Counted from the stretch's first letter, positions 8,912 to 21,461 are shown. The stretch: DNA of 45,339 nucleotides from Halomonas sp. (GCA_020201075.1 JAIVHL010000002.1:1-45339), one strand, 5' to 3'. Made by a program: numbers and translations. The notes: generated from the letters alone by a model not told the origin.

Positions 8912-8915
8912 TTTC

Positions 8916-9593
8916 ATGATCAAGCCCATTCGCTTTTTCGCCCCGCTTGCCGCTGCCGCCTTGCTGGTAGGCTGTGCCACAACAGATCCATACACCGGCC
9001 AGACCCAGCGTTCGACGCCAGGTACGGGTGCCGCCATCGGTGCGGCCGTAGGTGCTGCGGCCGGTGCGCTGAGTGGTGACGGTAGTACCAGCCGCCGCGA
9101 TCGGGCCCTGATCGGTGCCGCCGTAGGCGCCGCTGCCGGTGCCGGCGTCGGTGTCTATATGGATCGACAGGAGGAGGAACTTCGCCAGAGCACACGGGGT
9201 ACCGGCATCGAGGTCGATCGCCGTGGCGATAATATCGTTCTCAACATGCCGAGCAGTGTGACCTTCGGTTTCGACTCCAGTGAGCTCACCAATAGCGCAC
9301 GCAACGCCCTCAACGATGTGGCGCAAATCCTTTCCCAGTACACCGATACCCGGGTCAATATTTCTGGCCACACCGACAGCACCGGTAATGCCGACTACAA
9401 CCAGCGCCTCTCCGAGCGTCGTGCCGACGCCGTCGGTAACTACCTGGCCCAGTCAGGTGTCTCGCGTAACCGTCTCTACATGAGCGGCTATGGCCAGACC
9501 CAGCCCGTCGCCAGCAACGCCACCGAGGATGGGCGTGCCCAGAACCGTCGCGTCGAGATCACCCTTACGCCGATCGAGAGCCAGTTCCAGTGA
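8916..9593 (+). CDS. OmpA-family outer-membrane lipoprotein with glycine-zipper region (YiaD-like)
   Basis: The 225-residue protein starts with a lipoprotein signal peptide; the lipobox LVGC puts the acylated cysteine at about residue 20. Residues about 35-85 contain two glycine/alanine-rich blocks (GAAIGAAVGAAAGAL and GAAVGAAAGAGVGVY), a glycine-zipper pattern. From about residue 108 follows an OmpA C-terminal peptidoglycan-binding domain with NISGHTDSTGN and LSERRADAV. The family anchors the outer membrane to peptidoglycan; E. coli YiaD is a close architectural match. It has AAGGAG at 8899-8904 and is followed by a strong terminator, so it probably ends a transcription unit. Confidence 0.92.
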   Translation: MIKPIRFFAPLAAAALLVGCATTDPYTGQTQRSTPGTGAAIGAAVGAAAGALSGDGSTSRRDRALIGAAVGAAAGAGVGVYMDRQEEELRQSTRGTGIEVDRRGDNIVLNMPSSVTFGFDSSELTNSARNALNDVAQILSQYTDTRVNISGHTDSTGNADYNQRLSERRADAVGNYLAQSGVSRNRLYMSGYGQTQPVASNATEDGRAQNRRVEITLTPIESQFQ

Positions 9594-9625
9594 TCTTCAG
9601 ATAGCGCCCGCACCAACCGGTATCA

Positions 9626-9660
9626 GAGGCCCGCCACTTCCCAGTGGTGGGCCTCTTTCA
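9626..9660 (+). terminator. Rho-independent terminator after the OmpA-like lipoprotein gene
   Basis: A 13-bp stem (9626-9638 with 9643-9655, one G-T pair) closes a four-base loop. It is followed by TTTCATT. It sits 33 bp downstream of the lipoprotein stop and 40 bp before rlmJ. Confidence 0.85.
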
Positions 9661-9696
9661 TTATCAATTGCCTTGCCGATTCACGGACCGCCTTCC

Positions 9697-10557
9697 ATGC
9701 TTTCCTATCAGCACGCCTATCACGCCGGCAATTTCGCCGACGTTCACAAGCACCTGACCCTGCATGCCGCCATCGATCATTTATTACGTAAAGAATCATC
9801 AATTACGTATATAGATACTCACGCCGGTCGCGGCCTCTATCCTCTTGATGCTACAGAGACCACACGACTGCGGGAGTATCGGGACGGCGTCCTCCCTCTC
9901 TGGAAGTCCCGACAGACGTTGACAGATAGGGTGACGAATGAACCGTTGCTGAACGACTGGCTGGCGGCCCTGGCGAGTGCTCAGCCAGATTCCTCGCATC
10001 TGACCTATTACCCCGGCTCCCCCTGGTGGATGGGCCACCGGCTGAGGAAGGGAGATCGTCAGTGGCTGTATGAGTTGCATCCCGGGGAGCACGAGCTTCT
10101 GGCGCAGCAGCCGTTTCAGGAGGCGGTGGAACGCATTCATGGCGATGGCCTCAAGGGTCTGTTGCAGCGGCTGCCGGTGAAGACGCCGAGACTCTGCGTG
10201 TTGATCGACCCCAGCTATGAGCGCAAGACCGAGTATCTCGAGGTGGCCCAGACGTTGCTGTCGGCGATGCGCAAGGCGCGCCATGCGATGGTGCTGGTGT
10301 GGTATCCGCTGTTGCCGGCGGGACGCCACCGTGAGCTGCTGGAAGTGCTGCGCGATGGCGGACTGCGCAAGATCTGGTTTGGCGAATTCATCCGCCAGTC
10401 ACCCGGTGAGGGAGAGCGGGGCATGTACGGCAGCGGTATGCTGGTGGTGAATCCGCCCTGGGGGTTCGATGAGCGTCTTGCCGCGGCGATGGCCCCGGTG
10501 ATAGATCTCCTGGATGCTTCGGGCGCCTATCGCAGCGGCTGGTGGGTGGGGGAGTAA
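9697..10557 (+). CDS. rlmJ: 23S rRNA (adenine(2030)-N(6))-methyltransferase
   Basis: RlmJ (formerly YhiR) methylates A2030 of 23S rRNA using S-adenosylmethionine. The 286-residue product begins with the diagnostic MLSYQHAYHAGNFADVHKH and has the SAM-site segment IDTHAGRGLYPL. The catalytic motif IV reads DPSYE, where E. coli has DPPYE. ATG 9697 was chosen because it gives the conserved N-terminus, although no strong ribosome site is visible; the longer frame from 9490 overlaps the lipoprotein gene. It is convergent with mnmE, with 7 bp between the stop codons. Confidence 0.95.
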   Translation: MLSYQHAYHAGNFADVHKHLTLHAAIDHLLRKESSITYIDTHAGRGLYPLDATETTRLREYRDGVLPLWKSRQTLTDRVTNEPLLNDWLAALASAQPDSSHLTYYPGSPWWMGHRLRKGDRQWLYELHPGEHELLAQQPFQEAVERIHGDGLKGLLQRLPVKTPRLCVLIDPSYERKTEYLEVAQTLLSAMRKARHAMVLVWYPLLPAGRHRELLEVLRDGGLRKIWFGEFIRQSPGEGERGMYGSGMLVVNPPWGFDERLAAAMAPVIDLLDASGAYRSGWWVGE

Positions 10558-10564
10558 GCGCCCC

Positions 10565-11932
10565 CTATTTTCCGATGCAGAAGCTGCCGAAGATCTCGCC
10601 GAGAAGATCGTCAGCGCTGAACTCTCCGGTGATCTCGCCCAGCGCCTGCTGGGCGTCGCGCAGGTCTTCCGCCAGTAGTTCACCGGCACCGTAACCTACG
10701 AGCTGAGATTCGCCATTTTCCAGGGCTTGTCTGGCCCGGTCCAGAGCGTCCAGGTGGCGACGTCTCGCCGAGAATCGGCCCTCAGCAGTGCCGGTATAGC
10801 CCATCACGTCCTTGAGATGCGCCTTAAGATTATCCATGCCTTCGCCGGTTTTGGCGGAGAGGCGTATCACCGGTGTTTCTGTGGATAACTCGATTCCAGG
10901 CGCATCCTCTGTCGTATCTATCTTGTTGCTGACCAATGTCAGCCGCGTCGGGTCCGGCAGCCGTGCCACGAACTCGGGCCAGATCGTCATCGGGTCGAAG
11001 GAAGCGGTGGTGGCGGCATCCACCAAGAGCAGCACTCGATCAGCTTTCTCGATCTCCGCCCAGGCCCGCGCGACGCCGATCTGCTCCACGGCGTCGGGTG
11101 TGTCACGCAGCCCGGCGGTATCGATCATGTGCAGCGGCATGCCGTCGATATGGATGTGTTCTCGGAGCACGTCCCTTGTGGTGCCGGCGATATCGGTAAC
11201 GATGGCGGTCTCCTGTTCGGTGAGGGCGTTGAGCAGGCTCGATTTGCCGGCGTTGGGCCGCCCGGCGATCACCACGTTCATGCCCTCGCGCATCAGCGCG
11301 CCCTGGCCGGCAGCGGCACGCACTGCGGCCAGTTCTGCCATCACCCCGGCGAGGCGCTCGGCCACCTTGCCATCGACCAGGAAGTCGATCTCCTCCTCTG
11401 GAAAATCGATGGCCGCTTCCACGTAGATACGCAGTTCAATGAGTCGCTGCACCAGCGCCTCGACTCGTCGCGAGAAGTCTCCCTGAAGGGAACGCAGGGC
11501 ATTCTCTGCGGCGGCCCGGGAGCTGGCATCGATCAGGTCGGCGATCGCCTCGGCCTGGGCCAGGTCAAGTTTGTCGTTGAGGAAGGCGCGTTCCGAGAAT
11601 TCCCCGGGGCGGGCCAAGCGTGCGCCGAGCGCCACGCAGCGCGCCAGCAACAGGTCCATGATGACCGGGCCGCCGTGGCCCTGCAGCTCCAGCACGTTTT
11701 CGCCGGTAAAGGAGTTGGGTCCTTTGAAGTAAAGGGCGATGCCTTCGTCGATCACCTGCTCCTCGCCTCTGAAGGCGCCGTAGTGAGCTCGGCGGGGGGG
11801 AGGGCATTGGCCCACTACCGCCTCGGCAATGGCCACGCACAGGGGGCCAGAGACACGGATGATGCCGACACCGCCTCGTCCGGGCGGCGTGGCGAGAGCA
11901 GCGATGGTGTCCTGGTCGTGGAGGCTGGCCAT
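10565..11932 (-). CDS. mnmE: tRNA uridine-5-carboxymethylaminomethyl modification GTPase
   Basis: MnmE works with MnmG to modify uridine 34 of certain tRNAs. The 455 residues cover the N-terminal tetrahydrofolate-binding domain, a helical domain and an inserted G domain. The G1 motif is GRPNAGKSS, followed by [16 protein letters not shown] and SNKID, and the protein ends in the family's CIGK motif. An AGGAGA lies 6 bases before the ATG. It follows yidC in the usual rpmH-rnpA-yidC-mnmE order, but mnmG-rsmG-parAB, often next to it, is replaced here by rlmJ. A perfect DnaA box lies inside the gene at 10880-10888. Confidence 0.97.
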   Translation of the reverse strand: MASLHDQDTIAALATPPGRGGVGIIRVSGPLCVAIAEAVVGQCPPPRRAHYGAFRGEEQVIDEGIALYFKGPNSFTGENVLELQGHGGPVIMDLLLARCVALGARLARPGEFSERAFLNDKLDLAQAEAIADLIDASSRAAAENALRSLQGDFSRRVEALVQRLIELRIYVEAAIDFPEEEIDFLVDGKVAERLAGVMAELAAVRAAAGQGALMREGMNVVIAGRPNAGKSSLLNALTEQETAIVTDIAGTTRDVLREHIHIDGMPLHMIDTAGLRDTPDAVEQIGVARAWAEIEKADRVLLLVDAATTASFDPMTIWPEFVARLPDPTRLTLVSNKIDTTEDAPGIELSTETPVIRLSAKTGEGMDNLKAHLKDVMGYTGTAEGRFSARRRHLDALDRARQALENGESQLVGYGAGELLAEDLRDAQQALGEITGEFSADDLLGEIFGSFCIGK

Positions 11933-11988
11933 GGGTTTCTCCTGATGGTGGCGGCGTCATTGTCGGTTTCGAGTCCTACAAACGCCAG

Positions 11989-12011
11989 ACCCCCGCACGT
12001 GGCGGGGGTCC
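11989..12011 (-). terminator. Terminator-like hairpin between yidC and mnmE
   Basis: GACCCCCGC (11989-11997) pairs with GCGGGGGTC (12003-12011) across a five-base loop. On the minus strand a short T-rich stretch follows only after several bases, so termination may be partial and may let some transcription continue into mnmE. Confidence 0.6.
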
Positions 12012-12033
12012 GGTATTGGCAAGAGACTGCCTG

Positions 12034-13722
12034 CTACTTGGTCTTCATACCCTTGCCGATACTGGGATCGTTTTCGATCCTGCGGGTGATGGTGTACTGC
12101 TGGGCGATGGAGATGATGTTGTTCACTACCCAGTAGATTACCAGGCCGGCCGGGAACCAGAGGAAAAAGAAGGTGAAGACGATGGGCAGCATGCGCATGA
12201 TCTTCGCCTGCATGGGATCCGGCGGCGTCGGGTTGAGCATCTGCTGAACAAACATCGAGGCGCCCATCAGAATCGGCAGTATGAAGTACGGATCCTTCAC
12301 CGACAGATCCTGAATCCAGAACATGAAGGGCGCATGGCGCAGTTCCACGGACTCCAGCAACATCCAGTAGAGCGCGATGAACACCGGCATCTGAACTAGG
12401 ATCGGCAGACAGCCACCCAGAGGATTGATCTTCTCCTTCTGGTAAAACTTCATCATTTCCTGGGACATCTTCTGGCGGTCATCGCCGTACTGCTCCTTGA
12501 GGCGCTGCATCTCCGGGCCCAGCTTGCGCATGCGGGCCATGGATTTGTAAGCCTTGGCGGAGAGTGGCCACAGTACAAGCTTGACGGAGATGGTCAGCAG
12601 TACGATCGACCAGCCCCAATTACCGATCAGGCTGTGGATCTGGTCGAGCAGCCAGAAGAGCGGATTGGCGATAAACCATAGCCATCCAAAGTCAACGGTG
12701 AGGCGCAGGTTGGGAGCCACGGTTTCAAGGTAATCTTGAACCTTGGGCCCCATATAGAGGGTCGCTCCCAGGCGCGCCTCGCCCCCTGATGCCAGAGTGC
12801 TGATCGGACCAGCGAAGGCGGCCACGTTGCGATTCTGCGAATCGGTGGTGGCGTAGTAAAGGTTTTGCTGGTTCTGGGACGGCGCCCAGGCTGACACGAA
12901 GTAGTGCTGGATGATTGCCACCCAGCCGCCTTGGGCGTCCACGTTTTCGAAACTACCGCTCTGGATATCGTCGAAGTCGACTTTTTCGTAGCGACTCTCC
13001 GGAGTGGAGTAGGCCGCGCCGAGATAGGACTGCATGCCGAGAGCCGGACCGCTTGAGGGATCGCTGCTGTTGTCGCGGGCCAGCTGGCCAATGAAGCGGG
13101 CGGTGACAGGCGTCTCACTGCTGTTGGTCAGGTAATAGTTGACGTCTACCGCGTAGTTGCCACGCTCAAAGGTGAACCGCTTGATGATGTCGATGCCGTT
13201 GACCTCGGCCCTCAGGTCGACCTCGATACGGTTGTCGTCCTCGGCCAGGCGATGTTCGGTCTGGTCGGGGGTGAAGGCAATGCGGCCAGCCTGACCGTCG
13301 AGCTGGAGACCAGAGCGAGCCACGTAGCTGCGACTATCGCTATCCGAGAGAAGCACGTAGGGCCGGTCTGATTCGAGCGTCAGCTTGTGCTGTGGCAGCG
13401 CCGCGTAGACGATGTCACCGCCCTGGGGATCGATTCGCAGGTCCAGCACATCGGTAACCACAGCGATCAAGTCGCGACCGCTGGAAGGCGAGCTTGACGT
13501 ATCTGGCATCGCCTGACTGACGTCGCCTGACGGGCTGCGCGCCGCCGGAACCGCTAGGCCATCCGGGTCGGACTGTGTGGCCTGGCCATTAACTGGGCTG
13601 CTAGTGAAGGAGGGCGCCTCGGGCTCAGGGGATACCTGGCTATAGTCCTGATTCCACTGCACTACGATCAGGTAGGCGAGCACCGCCAGAGGGATCAGCA
13701 AGAGGAGTCGTTTTACGTCCAT
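12034..13722 (-). CDS. yidC: Membrane protein insertase
   Basis: YidC inserts and folds inner-membrane proteins, alone or with SecYEG. The product is 562 residues. It has a first transmembrane helix (LLLLIPLAVLAYLIVVQW), a large periplasmic domain (about 60-345) with QGGWVAIIQHYFVSAW, and the conserved five-helix insertase core (about 350-550) with a cytoplasmic loop rich in K/R and ending near NPLGGCLP. The ATG at 13722 was chosen because MDVKRLLLL is the family N-terminus; a further in-frame GTG upstream only adds non-homologous residues. yidD, usually located just upstream, is absent, and a terminator separates yidC from rnpA. Confidence 0.97.
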   Translation of the reverse strand: MDVKRLLLLIPLAVLAYLIVVQWNQDYSQVSPEPEAPSFTSSPVNGQATQSDPDGLAVPAARSPSGDVSQAMPDTSSSPSSGRDLIAVVTDVLDLRIDPQGGDIVYAALPQHKLTLESDRPYVLLSDSDSRSYVARSGLQLDGQAGRIAFTPDQTEHRLAEDDNRIEVDLRAEVNGIDIIKRFTFERGNYAVDVNYYLTNSSETPVTARFIGQLARDNSSDPSSGPALGMQSYLGAAYSTPESRYEKVDFDDIQSGSFENVDAQGGWVAIIQHYFVSAWAPSQNQQNLYYATTDSQNRNVAAFAGPISTLASGGEARLGATLYMGPKVQDYLETVAPNLRLTVDFGWLWFIANPLFWLLDQIHSLIGNWGWSIVLLTISVKLVLWPLSAKAYKSMARMRKLGPEMQRLKEQYGDDRQKMSQEMMKFYQKEKINPLGGCLPILVQMPVFIALYWMLLESVELRHAPFMFWIQDLSVKDPYFILPILMGASMFVQQMLNPTPPDPMQAKIMRMLPIVFTFFFLWFPAGLVIYWVVNNIISIAQQYTITRRIENDPSIGKGMKTK

Positions 13723-13786
13723 GAAGGGTCTGCCCGATGGGTGGTGAACTTGCCGAAGGCGAGATGAAAAACATCTGCCCGAGATA

Positions 13787-13811
13787 GACAAAAGCCTGCC
13801 AAGGGCAGGCT
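13787..13811 (-). terminator. Rho-independent terminator downstream of rnpA
   Basis: AGCCTGCC at 13793-13800 pairs perfectly with GGCAGGCT at 13804-13811 around a three-base loop. On the minus strand the stem is followed by TTTGTC. It lies 96 bp past the rnpA stop and 65 bp before the yidC start, suggesting that yidC has its own promoter or is reached only by read-through. Confidence 0.65.
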
Positions 13812-13906
13812 GGATGCCAAACACGGACTATCGGCTGTAGTACCGACAAGCTCAGTGAGTACCATGAACGAAAAAAATGACATGGTGATGACTCCTGGCT
13901 GAACGG

Positions 13907-14326
13907 TCATTTGTCCTGACGGTCGTTCGCGCTGGCGGTCTCGAACGTAGGCTGGCTTTCGCCTGCGGATTTTCTTGCCTCACGCTCCAATCGACGCCAC
14001 ATTCCGTGCAGCTGGTGATGCAGGATCTTCTTTTCCAGATCCCCTACACCTCGTCTGGCCATCAGCACGATATCAACATCCGGCAATCGTTGCTGCTGGA
14101 GGCGGACGGATTCTCGAGCGATGCGTTTAAGGCGGTTGCGGTCGACGGCGCGGCGAAGATTCTTCTTGCTGACGATCAGTCCAAGACGAGGGTGTCCAAG
14201 TTTGTTGGGTGTCGCCAGAATCATGAGGCCTTTGCCGTGAATCTTGAAAACCGCTTTCTCGAAGACTTGCCGATAGTCCCCTGCCGTCAGCAGACGCAGA
14301 CGGCGGGGGTATTCTTGGCTGAACAC
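13907..14326 (-). CDS. rnpA: Ribonuclease P protein component
   Basis: RnpA is the small basic protein subunit of RNase P and assists the RNA subunit in tRNA 5' maturation. The 139-residue protein has the usual start (YPRRLRLLTAGDYRQVF) and the RNA-binding RNR-type motif KKNLRRAVDRNRLKRIARES. The acidic/polar C-terminal tail (about 115-139) is extra compared with the 119-residue E. coli protein. GTG 14326 was chosen as the start. It lies 13 bp after rpmH in the same direction and shares its promoter. Confidence 0.95.
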   Translation of the reverse strand: MFSQEYPRRLRLLTAGDYRQVFEKAVFKIHGKGLMILATPNKLGHPRLGLIVSKKNLRRAVDRNRLKRIARESVRLQQQRLPDVDIVLMARRGVGDLEKKILHHQLHGMWRRLEREARKSAGESQPTFETASANDRQDK

Positions 14327-14339
14327 GTGCAGTCCGTAT

Positions 14340-14474
14340 TCAGGCGCTCAAGCGCTTGCGACCCTTGGCACGACGGCGTGCCAGGACGGCGCGGCCGTTC
14401 TTGGTTGCCATGCGGGCGCGGAAACCGTGCACGCGCTTGCGTTTCAGAACGCTGGGCTGAAAGGTACGTTTCAT
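14340..14474 (-). CDS. rpmH: 50S ribosomal protein L34
   Basis: The 44-residue product reads [18 protein letters not shown] at its start and ends [12 protein letters not shown], an almost universal L34 sequence. It is highly basic and binds 23S rRNA in the large subunit. It is the first gene of the leftward rpmH-rnpA unit and has a good sigma-70 promoter about 100 bp upstream. The gene is short, but identification is certain from sequence and position next to dnaA. Confidence 0.97.
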   Translation of the reverse strand: MKRTFQPSVLKRKRVHGFRARMATKNGRAVLARRRAKGRKRLSA

Positions 14475-14571
14475 AACTCGTTATTCCCACGTGGTTTTCT
14501 GGAAGAATTGACAATTTCGAGGCGCTTGGATTCCTTCACGGAACCCGAGTGTATTCGGCTCAAGACCGGAA

Positions 14572-14600
14572 ATTGTAGAGATATCGCGGCTCGGGTGCAA
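14572..14600 (-). promoter_or_regulatory. Sigma-70 promoter for rpmH-rnpA
   Basis: On the minus strand TTGCAC (14595-14600) and TACAAT (14572-14577) are separated by exactly 17 bp. Transcription would start near 14565, giving a leader of about 90 bases before rpmH. Confidence 0.65.
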
Positions 14601-14689
14601 TTTTTCCGTAGCGCCCGTCGATTCAGGTGGCAACGAGACAGGTTTCCAGCGCCCGGGGACTGGCATCGAATAGCCCAGCCCCTACTACT

Positions 14690-14970
14690 ATTACAAGATA
14701 AGATCTTTGATAAAAGCTGTTATTAATACTGGGGACAATTTCTCTGGATAAGTGATTTTTAGTTATAAAAATCATGGTCTTATATGCATCATTACGCTGT
14801 GGATATCCGGTGAGATAGCAGAGGAGTTTATGTGCGTAAGCGGTGGATGAAGCGGTCAATTGTCCACAGACAGTCGCTGTTCCTGAGACTCTGGCATAGC
14901 AGCGCCCAGGGAATAGAGAAAGTTTTCCACAGCCATCACGCAGCCATTACAGGGTGTGGATAACTGTTCC
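14690..14970 (+). other. oriC: Chromosomal origin of replication, oriC
   Basis: The 544-bp gap between rpmH and dnaA is the classical oriC site. Positions about 14690-14795 are markedly AT-rich for this genome and would serve as the unwinding element. They are followed by DnaA boxes at 14798-14806 (ATATCCACA on the minus strand), 14860-14868 (TTGTCCACA), 14923-14931 (TTTTCCACA) and 14955-14963 (TTATCCACA on the minus strand). The last two fit the consensus TTWTNCACA exactly. The left part of the gap (14475-14689) holds the rpmH leader and promoter. Confidence 0.85.
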
Positions 14971-14979
14971 TTGGAGCGA

Positions 14980-14985
14980 TACAAT
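14980..14985 (+). promoter_or_regulatory. Candidate -10 element of the dnaA promoter
   Basis: TACAAT lies 33 bp before the dnaA start. The region where a -35 box would be (about 14957-14963) overlaps the perfect DnaA box 14955-14963 and has no good -35 match. If used, this promoter could be repressed by DnaA itself. Confidence 0.35.
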
Positions 14986-15018
14986 ATTCGACCGTTTTCC
15001 AACCGATGGTGAGGTCGC

Positions 15019-16485
15019 GTGACGCTAGCTCTCTGGCAACAGTGCTTGGACACTCTCCAGGACGAGCTGAATTCTCAGCAGTTCAACACCTGGATTCGCC
15101 CGCTTCAGGCGGAGGAGGGAGAATCGGGTGAACTATGTTTGCTGGCACCCAACCGCTTCGTACGCGACTGGGTAAGCGATAAATTCTCAAAGCGAATCAG
15201 TGAGTTAATGCGCGAGCTGTCGCCGGCCAAGCCGCCCAAGATCGTGTTGTCGGTTGGCAGTCGGCGCTCGGCACTCCAGCCTCAGCCTCGTGATCTGGGT
15301 AATCCGGTGTCGGCCTCGCCTCGCCGTCCTTCGGCTCCTGCTGTGCACACCCAGTCACGAAGTGAGGTGAGCGACGATCGAGTAATCGACGCCCAGCGGG
15401 AAGAGAGCGCGGGTCGACGTGGCGGTGGGGGGCGCCAGGTGCAGGTTGAAGGTGGCCTGAAGCACAATAGCTGTTTGAACCCCAATTTCACCTTTGAAAC
15501 CTTCGTCGAGGGCAAATCTAACCAGCTGGCCAGAGCCGCTTCTCGTCAGGTCTCCGAGAATCCTGGAGGTGCCTACAACCCGCTGTTCCTCTACGGGGGA
15601 GTTGGACTCGGCAAGACTCACTTGATGCATGCGGTGGGCAATGCCTTGGCAACTCGGCGCGAGAATGCCCGTGTGGTCTATTTACATTCAGAACGTTTTG
15701 TTGCCGACATGGTGAAGGCGCTGCAGCTCAACGCCATCAATGATTTCAAGCGCTTTTATCGCAGCGTCGATGCGCTGCTGATCGATGACATTCAGTTCTT
15801 CGCCGGCAAGGAGCGCTCCCAGGAAGAATTTTTCCACACCTTCAACGCACTGCTCGAGGGCGGTCAGCAGATGATCTTGACCTCTGATCGCTACCCCAAG
15901 GAGATCAGTGGCGTTGAAGAGCGTCTCAAGTCGCGTTTCGGCTGGGGGTTGACCGTCGCGATCGAGCCGCCGGAGTTGGAGACCCGAGTGGCCATCCTGA
16001 TGAAGAAGGCCGACCAGGCCAAAGTCGACTTGCCCCACGACGCTGCCTTCTTCATTGCCCAGAAGATTCGCTCCAACGTGCGTGAGCTGGAAGGAGCCTT
16101 GAAGAAGGTGATCGCCGACTCTCACTTCATGGGCAAGACGATTACCCAGGACTTCATTCGCGAATCGCTGAAGGATCTACTGGCCCTGCAGGACAAGCAG
16201 GTTGGGGTGGACAATATTCAACGTACCGTGGCCGAGTACTACAAGATCAAGCTTACCGACCTGCTTTCCAAGCGGCGCTCGAGGTCTGTGGCCCGCCCTC
16301 GCCAGGTGGCCATGGCCCTGGCCAAGGAACTCACCAACCACAGCTTGCCCGAAATCGGCGATGCTTTTGGTGGCCGTGATCACACGACGGTGCTGCACGC
16401 CTGCCGCAAGGTTAAGTCGTTGCAGGAAGAGAGCTCCGACATCCGAGAGGACTACAAGAACCTGCTGCGCTTGTTGACTAGCTGA
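15019..16485 (+). CDS. dnaA: Chromosomal replication initiator protein DnaA
   Basis: DnaA binds DnaA boxes and opens oriC. The 488-residue protein has domain I (about 1-85, [23 protein letters not shown]), a variable domain II (about 90-150, rich in Pro, Ser and Gly), the AAA+ domain with Walker A GGVGLGKT at 193-200 and Walker B LLIDDIQF, and domain IV with the DNA-binding signature [15 protein letters not shown]. The start is GTG at 15019, preceded by GGTGAGG. It heads the dnaA-dnaN-recF-gyrB series. A consensus-type DnaA box (TTTTCCACA) lies inside the gene at 15830-15838. Confidence 0.98.
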   Translation: MTLALWQQCLDTLQDELNSQQFNTWIRPLQAEEGESGELCLLAPNRFVRDWVSDKFSKRISELMRELSPAKPPKIVLSVGSRRSALQPQPRDLGNPVSASPRRPSAPAVHTQSRSEVSDDRVIDAQREESAGRRGGGGRQVQVEGGLKHNSCLNPNFTFETFVEGKSNQLARAASRQVSENPGGAYNPLFLYGGVGLGKTHLMHAVGNALATRRENARVVYLHSERFVADMVKALQLNAINDFKRFYRSVDALLIDDIQFFAGKERSQEEFFHTFNALLEGGQQMILTSDRYPKEISGVEERLKSRFGWGLTVAIEPPELETRVAILMKKADQAKVDLPHDAAFFIAQKIRSNVRELEGALKKVIADSHFMGKTITQDFIRESLKDLLALQDKQVGVDNIQRTVAEYYKIKLTDLLSKRRSRSVARPRQVAMALAKELTNHSLPEIGDAFGGRDHTTVLHACRKVKSLQEESSDIREDYKNLLRLLTS

Positions 16486-16664
16486 CAGGCCAATCTTCGG
16501 TGCTCCGGTCGAAGGCCACCGGATCGTCTTCTGGCAGCGTTGCTGGCTACCTCTTCCCGCATGCCCTCGCGCCTCCTCGAGTCCAGCTGTGGTTAAATGG
16601 CCGACTAGCCGTTCGGTTCGGGCCGCACGAGCTGCAATTTTTCAGGACTAGACGTGGAGTCGAC

Positions 16665-17768
16665 ATGAAATTTTCCATCTCCCGCGAAGCGCTGCTGCGA
16701 CCGCTGACGCTGGTTGCCGGTGTGGTGGAGAGACGCCAGACCCTGCCGGTGCTCTCCAATGTGTTGATCCAGGTTGATCAGGATCAGGTTGCGCTGACTG
16801 GCACCGATCTCGAAGTAGAGCTGATTGGACGGACTGTGGCCAGCCAGGTGGAACAGCCGGGATCTGCTACGGTACCGGCGCGTAAACTGATGGATATCTG
16901 TAAGTCGCTGTCCGATCAGGCCGAGATTCAACTCTCTCTGGAAGAGGGCAGAGCGGTGCTGCGAAGCGGTCGCTCGCGCTTCACGCTTTCCACCTTGCCG
17001 GTGGCCGAGTTTCCCAATATTGAAGACAGCCAGGGCAGCGTCGAGTTAGCTCTTCCTCGAGGCGTCTTGAAGCAGTTGATCGACTCCACCGCCTTCGCCA
17101 TGGCTCAGCAGGACGTACGCTACTACTTGAACGGCATGCTGCTCGAAATGCGTTCCGGTTTGGTGCGTGCCGTAGCCACCGACGGTCACCGTCTGGCGGT
17201 CTGTTCGCGTTCCGTCGAGATCGAGGTGGAGCCAGCACAAAAGCTCATCGTGCCGCGCAAGGGTATTCTGGAACTGGTGCGCTTGCTGGATGACGGTGAA
17301 GAGCCGGTAAGCCTGTCCCTGGGGGCTAGCCATATTCGCGCTCATACCGGCGACTTCACCTTCACCTCCAAGCTGGTCGACGGCAAGTTCCCCGATTACG
17401 AACGGGTCGTGCCTCGCGGTGGCGATAAGGTGTTCATCGCCGAGCGTGCCGAACTGCGCCAGGTACTTTCGCGCACCGCGATTCTTTCCAATGAGAAGTA
17501 TCGCGGCGTGCGTCTGCATCTCACTGAAGGCAATCTCAAGGTCATGGCCAATAATCCTGAGCAGGAAGAAGCCGAAGCAAACATTGCTATCGAGTACAGC
17601 GGGCCGAGTCTCGAGATTGGCTTCAACGTTGGCTATCTGATCGACGTGCTTAACGCCCTGGACGAGGATCGTGTACAGATGACCCTGGCAGATCCCAACA
17701 GCAGTGCGCTGATGGAAGAACCTGGAGGTGGCGACGCTCTCTATGTCGTCATGCCCATGCGTCTCTAG
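16665..17768 (+). CDS. dnaN: DNA polymerase III subunit beta (sliding clamp)
   Basis: DnaN is the ring-shaped clamp that tethers DNA polymerase III. The 367-residue length equals the family norm (366 in E. coli) and allows three clamp domains. The N-terminus MKFSISREALLRPL and the C-terminus ending in YVVMPMRL are typical. ATG 16665 was chosen: GGAG lies at 16656-16659 and the family starts here, whereas the frame upstream to 16500 has no homology. The 179-bp gap after dnaA could hold a separate promoter, but I see no clear one. Confidence 0.97.
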   Translation: MKFSISREALLRPLTLVAGVVERRQTLPVLSNVLIQVDQDQVALTGTDLEVELIGRTVASQVEQPGSATVPARKLMDICKSLSDQAEIQLSLEEGRAVLRSGRSRFTLSTLPVAEFPNIEDSQGSVELALPRGVLKQLIDSTAFAMAQQDVRYYLNGMLLEMRSGLVRAVATDGHRLAVCSRSVEIEVEPAQKLIVPRKGILELVRLLDDGEEPVSLSLGASHIRAHTGDFTFTSKLVDGKFPDYERVVPRGGDKVFIAERAELRQVLSRTAILSNEKYRGVRLHLTEGNLKVMANNPEQEEAEANIAIEYSGPSLEIGFNVGYLIDVLNALDEDRVQMTLADPNSSALMEEPGGGDALYVVMPMRL

Positions 17769-17816
17769 TGATGATCACCGGCGGCACACCCTGTGCCGCC
17801 CAGCCTGTGCGTGCCA

Positions 17817-21364
<3,548 letters not shown>

Positions 21365-21369
21365 TGGCG

Positions 21370-21385
21370 TGTTTCACGTGAAACA
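21370..21385. promoter_or_regulatory. parS site 3 (downstream of gyrB)
   Basis: TGTTTCACGTGAAACA is a perfect palindrome here, extended by one base on each side to an 18-bp palindrome. It is intergenic, 5 bp after the gyrB stop. Confidence 0.88.
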
Positions 21386-21428
21386 CTTTTTGGCAACACT
21401 GTAGCGTCTAACCTCGCAAGAGCGAAAA

Positions 21429-21461
21429 AAGCCCCGCCGTCATCAATGACGGCGGGGCTTT
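21429..21461. terminator. Bidirectional terminator between gyrB and gmhB
   Basis: A perfect 13-bp GC-rich stem (21431-21443 with 21446-21458) has a two-base nominal loop. It is preceded by six A residues and followed by TTTCC, so it can end transcripts from both the rightward gyrB unit and the leftward gmhB gene. Confidence 0.88.

Noticed and set aside
11129-12136. 335-residue open frame opposite mnmE on the plus strand
   Set aside because: It is the antisense shadow of a well-supported mnmE in GC-rich DNA, with no ribosome site and no recognisable domain.
13713-13883. 56-residue frame on the minus strand between rnpA and yidC with an AGGAG before its ATG
   Set aside because: It runs through a terminator hairpin and into the yidC start, resembles no YidD and has no other support. 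It could only be revived by proteomic evidence.
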